Positions 58,870 to 64,000 of a DNA stretch of 64,000 bases are shown here, piece after piece (the first letter of the stretch is position 1; the number at the start of each line of letters is the position of its first letter). Source of the stretch: Catenulispora sp. MAP5-51. Its GTDB lineage: Bacteria; Actinomycetota; Actinomycetes; Streptomycetales; Catenulisporaceae. The notes below the pieces were generated by a model that searched no databases, was not told the DNA's origin, and saw only the letters and a list, made by a program, of their open reading frames with translations. Location of the stretch: the NCBI RefSeq assembly GCF_041261205.1, contig NZ_JBGCCH010000007.1, positions 186,001-250,000 on the forward strand, written 5' to 3'. A program made the translations under genes and the position numbers.

Positions 58870-59943
58870 GTGACCACCTTGTTCACTCCCCACCAGCTGG
58901 GCGGTCTGACCCTGCCCAACCGCGTGGTGATGGCCCCGATGACCCGCGTCCGGGCCGCCGCCGGCGGGCTTGCCACGCCGTCCATGGCGACCTACTACGC
59001 GCAGCGCGCGACCGCCGGGCTGATCGTGACCGAGGGCGTGCAGCCCAGCCTGGTCGGCCAGTCCAATCCCGGCACCCCGGGCCTGTACACCGACGAGCAG
59101 ACCGTGTCCTGGCGCCCGGTGACCGACGCCGTCCACGCCAACGGCGGCCGGGTCTTCGCGCAGATCATGCACGGCGGCCGGGTCTCGCATCCGGACACGA
59201 TCGGCACCCGGCCGGTCGGGCCCTCGGCCGTCCCGGCCGCGGGCTCGGTGTTCACCCCGACCGGCATGCAGCCCGCGCCGGTTCCCCGCGCCCTGGACAC
59301 CGACGAGGTGCCCGAGCACGCCGAGTCCTACGCGCTGGCCGCCCGCCGGGCCGTGGAGGCCGGGTTCGACGGCGTCGAGTTGCACGGCGCCAACGGCTAC
59401 CTGATCTCGCAGTTCCTGTCCTCGAACGCCAACCTGCGCACCGACCGCTACGGGGGCCCGATCGCCAACCGCATCCGGTTCGCGGTGGAAGCCGCCGCCG
59501 CGACCGCCGAAGCCGTCGGCGCGGAGCGGACCGGCATCCGGCTCTCGCCCGGCGCGCGGATCTGGGGCGTGGAGGACGCCGATGTGCCCGAGCTTTACGC
59601 CGCGCTGCTGGCCGAGCTCACCGGACTGGGACTCGCGTACGTCCACCTGGAGGGCACCGCCGACGACGACCTGCTGCTCGGGCTGCGCCGGATCTGGCCG
59701 GGCACGCTCATCGTGAACCCGACCGCGCCGATGAGCCCGAAGCAGACCGGCCCCTCCGACGCCGAACGCTGGCTCGCCCACGGCGCCGACCTCGTCAGCT
59801 TCGGCCGCGCCTTCCTCGCCAACCCCGACCTGGTGGAACGCCTCCGCATCGGCGCGCCGCTGGCCCCCGTCGACGAGGCGACGTTCTACCAGGGCGGCGA
59901 CCGCGGATACCTGACCTACCCGGCCTACCAGCACGCCGCCTGA
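58870..59943 (+). CDS. Old yellow enzyme family alkene reductase
   Basis: A 357-residue flavin enzyme. LTLPNRVVMAPMTRVRA at the start, the ligand pair in GVELHGANGYLISQFL (His172, Asn175), ADLVSFGRAFLANPDLVERL at the FMN phosphate site, and C-terminal Y-containing TYPAYQHAA. It reduces activated alkenes and nitro-compounds with NADPH. GTG start with GGAGGAG upstream. Controlled probably by the divergent MerR protein as response to electrophiles. Confidence 0.94.
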   Translation: MTTLFTPHQLGGLTLPNRVVMAPMTRVRAAAGGLATPSMATYYAQRATAGLIVTEGVQPSLVGQSNPGTPGLYTDEQTVSWRPVTDAVHANGGRVFAQIMHGGRVSHPDTIGTRPVGPSAVPAAGSVFTPTGMQPAPVPRALDTDEVPEHAESYALAARRAVEAGFDGVELHGANGYLISQFLSSNANLRTDRYGGPIANRIRFAVEAAAATAEAVGAERTGIRLSPGARIWGVEDADVPELYAALLAELTGLGLAYVHLEGTADDDLLLGLRRIWPGTLIVNPTAPMSPKQTGPSDAERWLAHGADLVSFGRAFLANPDLVERLRIGAPLAPVDEATFYQGGDRGYLTYPAYQHAA

Positions 59944-60009
59944 CCACTCCCGTGTCAGGGACCTTCGCTACAGTCCCGGACACCAGCACGCACCCACGGG
60001 GAGTGACCG

Positions 60010-63000
60010 ATGAGCGGCGCCACCACGACCGACATCCAGTCGGAGGACACCTGCGCGATCCCCGAGGCGATGCGCCGCCTCGTGATCCCCCGCCGCGGCG
60101 GTGCCCCGGCCGGGCCGCTCGCCGTCGCCCCGGACGCCGCCGCGTACTACGCGATCTGGCTGGACAAGCAGAGCTCTGTCATCGCCGAGATCTTCGCCGA
60201 TGAGGCAAGCGAAGCCGTTCTGGTCGAGGAATACCGGGCCTCCCAAGGCGACCTCGCCGCCGCCACCCCGTTGGCGGCGGCGATCGCGGCGACGTTGGCG
60301 ATGTCGGAGGACACGCCGACCTACAAGAACCTCACCGGCATCACCGACGCCTGGATCGCCGTGCGCGGCCTCGCGTTCGCCGCGGCGGCGACGGTCGAAC
60401 TGCAGGGAGTGCGGGCCTCAGGCGCGTACCGCCTGGGAGCGCGCATCCAGCCCTGCCTGTCCCGTCGGGACACCGTCGCCTACCAAGACCTCTCCGATTC
60501 CTCGAAGTGCTTCGACCTCGCCGTCCGTCTGCGGCAGCATCTGGCGGTGGCGGGGGAGGAGGACTATACGCAGGCCTCTGAGACACTCGCCGGATACCGG
60601 GCGTCGCTGGCGAATCCGACAGGGATCGCGGCGGTGCGGCAGCGGGTACTGACCTCATTCCTGCTCCCAGAGCACGAGGACTGGGTCGAAGCCGACTTCG
60701 CCTTCCTCGGATCGCGGCAGGACCACCTGCCGCAGTGGCTGGCGGTCGCCTCGATCACGACGGAACACCTGGCGGCCGTCTTCCCGGCGGGGAGTACCTT
60801 CCCGTGGTACGTCACCCGGGAGCCGGCCGCGTTGTGGACCGCCCTCGACGCGGTCGGCGTCCAGCTGCTCCCGACCCTGATCAGCTGGCTCGGCAGCGAG
60901 GTGAACGCGGATTCCATCCAGCAGCTGCTCCCGGTCGTCGCCGCCGTCCCGTCCACGGACGCCTTCCGGTTCCTGCTGGACAACATCGACAAGAAGTACT
61001 ACACGGCCACGGCCCAGGCCGCCGCCAAGAACTTCCCCCGGCGTGCCCTGAACGTGCTTGCCGACGCCGCGCTCCGCCACACCCCGCGCGGCCTGGCCGC
61101 CGCCAATGTGTTGCGCCTGCACATAGTCGCCAACGACGCGCTCGTGCAGGACGAACTCCCGAACCTCACTCCGGCGCTGCGCGAATACGTCGAGAAGGTC
61201 CGCGCCGCCAACGTCCGCCTCCCCGATGCCGACCCCGGCGTGCTCCCGCCGCTCTTCGTCAGCCCGCCGTGGCTGTCCGCCGTGAAGCCGGCCAAGCCGG
61301 TCGTCATCGCGGGGCTCGTCGCGCCGACCGAGACCGTCATGGCCTGGCAGGACGGCGAGGAAGAGCGGTGGGCTTCCGCGCAGCTCATCACGAATGCCCA
61401 GTGGAAGCTCGACAGCTGGGAGGACATCGCCGGCCGCATCGGCACCGGCGGCACGGCGGGCTGGTACGCGAACAGCCACTTCGCCGTCGACGGCCCCGAG
61501 GACCTGGTGCGCTCGGTCCTCCCCCGCTGGGAGCCCGACTCCTGGCAGGCCGGGACGTGGATCCCGTGCCTGGTCGCGCGGTTCGGCCCCGAGGCCCTGC
61601 CGCCGATCCTGAGCCTGGCGCGCAGCGACCCGGCCTCGGGCAGCGTCTTCCTCGGCCCGTTCGCCGCCCCCGGGATCGCGCTGCTGGCCGCGGACTGGCT
61701 CAGCCGGTTGAAAACCGCCCGGCCGTTCGCGCTGGCCTGGCTGACGCGGCACCCGGGCGTCGCGGCCAGAACCTTGATACCGGTCGCGCTCGGCAAGGCC
61801 GGCAAGGCGCGCGGCGCCGCCGAGCTGACGATCCGCACGCTCGCCGCACGCGGATTCGCCGACGAGATCGCCGAGGCCGCCGCGGGCTACGGCGACGCCG
61901 CGGCGCGGGCGATCGCCGCGATCGTCGCCGACGACGGCACCCTCACCCTGCCCAAGGTGATGCCGGCCATCCCCGAATGGGCCGAGCCCGGATCGCTGCC
62001 GCAGGTCCTGCTCAAGGGCCGGCAGGCCGCGCTGCCCCGGGAGTCGGTGGAGTACCTGCTGCTCATGCTCGCGGTGTCCAAGTCGGCCGAGCCGTACGCC
62101 GGGATCGAGAAGGCGAAGGACATCTGCGACCCGGAGTCCCTGGCCGCTTTCGCGTGGGCCCTGTTCGAGAACTGGCGCGGCGTCGAGTACCCGGCGAAGG
62201 AGAGCTGGGCCTTCGACGCGCTGCGGTGGTTCGGCGACGACGAGGCGGTGCGGCGCCTGTCCCCGCTGATCCGGCTGTGGCCCGGGGAGAACGGGCACCA
62301 GCGCGCCGTCGCGGGTCTGGACGTCCTGGCCGACATCGGCGGCACCGTGGCGCTGATGCACCTCTACGGCATCTCGCAGAAGGTCAAGTTCAAGGCGCTG
62401 AAGGAGCGGGCGACGCAGCGGGTCACCGAGATCGCCGACGACCTCGGTCTCACCGCGGAACAGCTGGGCGACCGTCTCGTCCCGGACCTCGGCTTGGCGT
62501 CCTCCGGGACGCTGTCCCTGGACTATGGTCCGCGGCAGTTCACCGTCGGGTTCGACGAGCAGCTCAAGCCGTACGCCGCCGACCAGGCCGGCAAGCGTCT
62601 CAAGGCCCTGCCGAAGCCGGGTGCCAAGGACGACGCCGAGCTCGCACCGGACGCCTACCAACGGTTCTCCGCCTTGAAGAAGGACGCGCGGACCCTCGCC
62701 GCGGACCAGATCGCCCGCTTCGAACTGGCCATGGTGACGCAGCGCCGCTGGACGTCCCAGGAGTTCCGCGAGTTCTTCGTCGAGCATCCCCTGCTGCGCC
62801 ACATCGTCCGACGCCTGGTCTGGGGTGTGTTCACGGACGACGGCTTCAGCGGCGCCTTCCGAGTCGCGGAGGACCTGAGTCTGGCCGACATCTCAGACGA
62901 CGAATACGCCCTCGCCGACGACGCGATGATCGGCATCGTGCATCCCCTGCACCTCGGTGCGGACGTGGCCGCGTGGTCCGACGTGTTCGCCGACTACGAG

Positions 63001-63375
63001 ATCCTGCAGCCGTTCGCGCAGTTGGGCCGGACCGTGTTCGCGTTCACGGAGGAGGAGAAGGCCGCCAACAGCCTCACCAGGTTCGAGGGCATCGACATCC
63101 CGGTCGGCAAGGTCCTGGGCCTGGAGCGGCGCGGCTGGTACCGGGGTGCGCCGCAGGACGCCGGGATCCAGGGCTGGATCACGCGGGCGCTTCCCGGCGG
63201 CGGCGAGATCACCGCGACCCTCGACCCGGGTATCACCGTCGGCTACGTCGACGAGTGGGGCGCGACGCAGCGGTTCAAGGGGATCGTCATCGGCGCCCGC
63301 CCGGTCTTCGGGGACCTCGACGCGATCACGGCTTCCGAGATCCTGCGGGACCTGACCGAGGTAACGACGCAGTGA
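60010..63375 (+). CDS. DUF4132 domain protein
   Basis: An 1121-residue cytoplasmic protein, mostly alpha-helical, HEAT-like repeats over about 100-780 (many PRRALNVLADAAL and ARTLIPVALGKAGKA-type helices), then the DUF4132 domain (about 815-985: LTAEQLGDRLVPDLGL, LSLDYGPRQFTVGFDEQLKP, WTSQEFREFFVEHPLLRHIVRRLVWG) and a C-terminal part with VGKVLGLERRGWYRG. DUF4132 proteins occur in E. coli (MolR/YehI type) and many actinobacteria, and their function is not known. Single gene; start ATG 60010 after an old-yellow-enzyme stop at 67 bases. Confidence 0.88.
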   Translation: MSGATTTDIQSEDTCAIPEAMRRLVIPRRGGAPAGPLAVAPDAAAYYAIWLDKQSSVIAEIFADEASEAVLVEEYRASQGDLAAATPLAAAIAATLAMSEDTPTYKNLTGITDAWIAVRGLAFAAAATVELQGVRASGAYRLGARIQPCLSRRDTVAYQDLSDSSKCFDLAVRLRQHLAVAGEEDYTQASETLAGYRASLANPTGIAAVRQRVLTSFLLPEHEDWVEADFAFLGSRQDHLPQWLAVASITTEHLAAVFPAGSTFPWYVTREPAALWTALDAVGVQLLPTLISWLGSEVNADSIQQLLPVVAAVPSTDAFRFLLDNIDKKYYTATAQAAAKNFPRRALNVLADAALRHTPRGLAAANVLRLHIVANDALVQDELPNLTPALREYVEKVRAANVRLPDADPGVLPPLFVSPPWLSAVKPAKPVVIAGLVAPTETVMAWQDGEEERWASAQLITNAQWKLDSWEDIAGRIGTGGTAGWYANSHFAVDGPEDLVRSVLPRWEPDSWQAGTWIPCLVARFGPEALPPILSLARSDPASGSVFLGPFAAPGIALLAADWLSRLKTARPFALAWLTRHPGVAARTLIPVALGKAGKARGAAELTIRTLAARGFADEIAEAAAGYGDAAARAIAAIVADDGTLTLPKVMPAIPEWAEPGSLPQVLLKGRQAALPRESVEYLLLMLAVSKSAEPYAGIEKAKDICDPESLAAFAWALFENWRGVEYPAKESWAFDALRWFGDDEAVRRLSPLIRLWPGENGHQRAVAGLDVLADIGGTVALMHLYGISQKVKFKALKERATQRVTEIADDLGLTAEQLGDRLVPDLGLASSGTLSLDYGPRQFTVGFDEQLKPYAADQAGKRLKALPKPGAKDDAELAPDAYQRFSALKKDARTLAADQIARFELAMVTQRRWTSQEFREFFVEHPLLRHIVRRLVWGVFTDDGFSGAFRVAEDLSLADISDDEYALADDAMIGIVHPLHLGADVAAWSDVFADYEILQPFAQLGRTVFAFTEEEKAANSLTRFEGIDIPVGKVLGLERRGWYRGAPQDAGIQGWITRALPGGGEITATLDPGITVGYVDEWGATQRFKGIVIGARPVFGDLDAITASEILRDLTEVTTQ

Positions 63376-63572
63376 GCTGATCAGGCCCGCAGCGGGACGG
63401 TGAACCAGTTCCCTGAGACGTCCCGGCACCGCACTGTCGTACTCGGCGCCGTGGGCCGGCTCCCACTACGGCTACGGCCGCGACTTCTACACCGGCTCCG
63501 TCGCCTCGGTGGCGGCTCCGGCCTCGGCCTGGTAGCCCTCGCGTCCCGGCATCCCACCCCGGGCTGAACTGG
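63376..63572. other. Gene-free stretch with possible kinase remnant
   Basis: Between the DUF4132 stop and the palindrome no intact gene is visible. On the plus strand GYGRDFYTGSVAS (about 63470-63510) and, one frame over, GGGSGLGLVALASRHP (about 63510-63560) resemble the end of a histidine kinase ATPase domain broken by a frameshift. Weak evidence. Confidence 0.25.
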
Positions 63573-63608
63573 CGTCCCGTGGATCTCGGCGCCGAGATCC
63601 ACGGGACG
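63573..63608. terminator. 36-base perfect palindrome
   Basis: Arms of 18 bases (63573-63590 and 63591-63608) with no spacer, starting CGTCCCGTGGATCTCGGC. Usable as bidirectional terminator or as a cruciform. No T-run next to it. Confidence 0.6.
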
Positions 63609-63728
63609 TCCGCCGTCCTGGCCCGGCTCGCGGCCGGACGGATCCGCCGTTCGGGCGATACGGAAATGCCCGCTATTCCACCGAATGGGAGAATGACGGG
63701 GACTCCATCACCGGTCCGAGGAGGCCGT

Positions 63729-64000
63729 CATGAGGAACGACAAGTTGACCCGCCTGTTGGGGCCCCTCGGACTCGGCGCCGTGGTGGCCTTCGTGATCGG
63801 ATTCTTGATCCTCAACGACAACAACGTGCCTGGGAAGAACGCTTCGGCGGCTGCCGTCGTCTCCTATTACCAGACGCACTCCATGCGGGAGACGTGGTCC
63901 CTGTACATCATCGCCGCCGGCGTCATCCTGATGGCGTTCTTCATCGGCGGCATGAGGACCGTGCTGCGCAAGGCCAACGAGGCGCACAGCTGGCTCGCCG
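63729..64000 (+). CDS. Membrane protein, 3' end outside the window
   Basis: The frame starts at ATG 63729 with GAGGAGG upstream and runs off the right edge after 90 codons. It reads MRNDKLTRLLGPLGLG, helix AVVAFVIGFLILND, an outside loop with AAAVVSYYQTHSMRETW, and a second helix YIIAAGVILMAFFIGGM followed by RTVLRKANE. Not recognised; probably a small polytopic protein. Confidence 0.7.

Noticed and set aside
60735-63380. 881-codon plus frame within the DUF4132 gene
   Set aside because: Other frame of the DUF4132 gene; Arg/Gly/Pro composition.

Overview
The window is very G+C-rich DNA (roughly 70% or more in most genes) with strong third-position G/C bias, GTG starts, four-base stop/start overlaps, many secreted hydrolases, a conservon (cvn) operon and an actinobacterial inositol-1-phosphate synthase. 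This points to a chromosomal piece of a filamentous actinomycete of the Streptomyces/Catenulispora type. The species call is inference; no rRNA or tRNA gene, CRISPR array, prophage, insertion sequence or origin was seen.

Layout. 1-7.5 kb is an envelope block: a GT-C type membrane protein cut by the left edge, a GT87-like glycosyltransferase, a bifunctional penicillin-binding protein, a PadR regulator with a cluster of operator-like repeats, and inositol-1-phosphate synthase. 7.6-15.6 kb holds secreted proteins (a CWB2 wall-binding protein, a HEYAE protein, a small Cys protein, an S53 peptidase), a DUF1684 protein and a cluster-less Rrf2 regulator. 15.6-20.3 kb has a DHA2 efflux pump divergent from a double-Lrp regulator, then two unrecognised genes. 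20.4-25.1 kb has a membrane protein, the NsrR/flavohaemoglobin nitric-oxide pair, a TSCPD-like small protein, a transglutaminase-like protein and an epoxide hydrolase. 25.9-30.7 kb is a complete conservon with a GAF protein as fifth member.

30.9-34.4 kb is a compositionally distinct island with acyl-CoA dehydrogenase, acyl carrier protein and ketoacyl synthase III, and an internal terminator plus leader ORF before the synthase. 34.4-41.9 kb holds a lipoprotein, a LysR regulator, a Ser/Thr kinase coupled to a repeat-rich membrane protein, an HTH / DNA-methylase-like / specificity-domain fusion flanked by a shared 9-mer, a DUF4352 lipoprotein and a SUFU-like protein. 42-44.4 kb encodes a TAT-exported GH99-like enzyme with discoidin domains. 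44.4-52.4 kb contains two analogous modules, each with a regulator next to a zinc-less MDR oxidoreductase and a SnoaL-like protein, plus small enzymes and an internally deleted AraC gene. 52.5-57 kb is LysR divergent from sdhCAB. 57-64 kb has a GH18 chitinase, a signal-peptide-only ORF, a MerR/old-yellow-enzyme pair, a DUF4132 protein and a membrane gene cut by the right edge.

The most unusual non-gene features are: mini-ORFs whose stop codon overlaps the start of the next gene (three cases); two secreted-protein genes whose ribosome binding site lies in a hairpin arm; tandem microduplications that span stop codons; and the motif GTGTTCACA found at both ends of the methylase-like gene.
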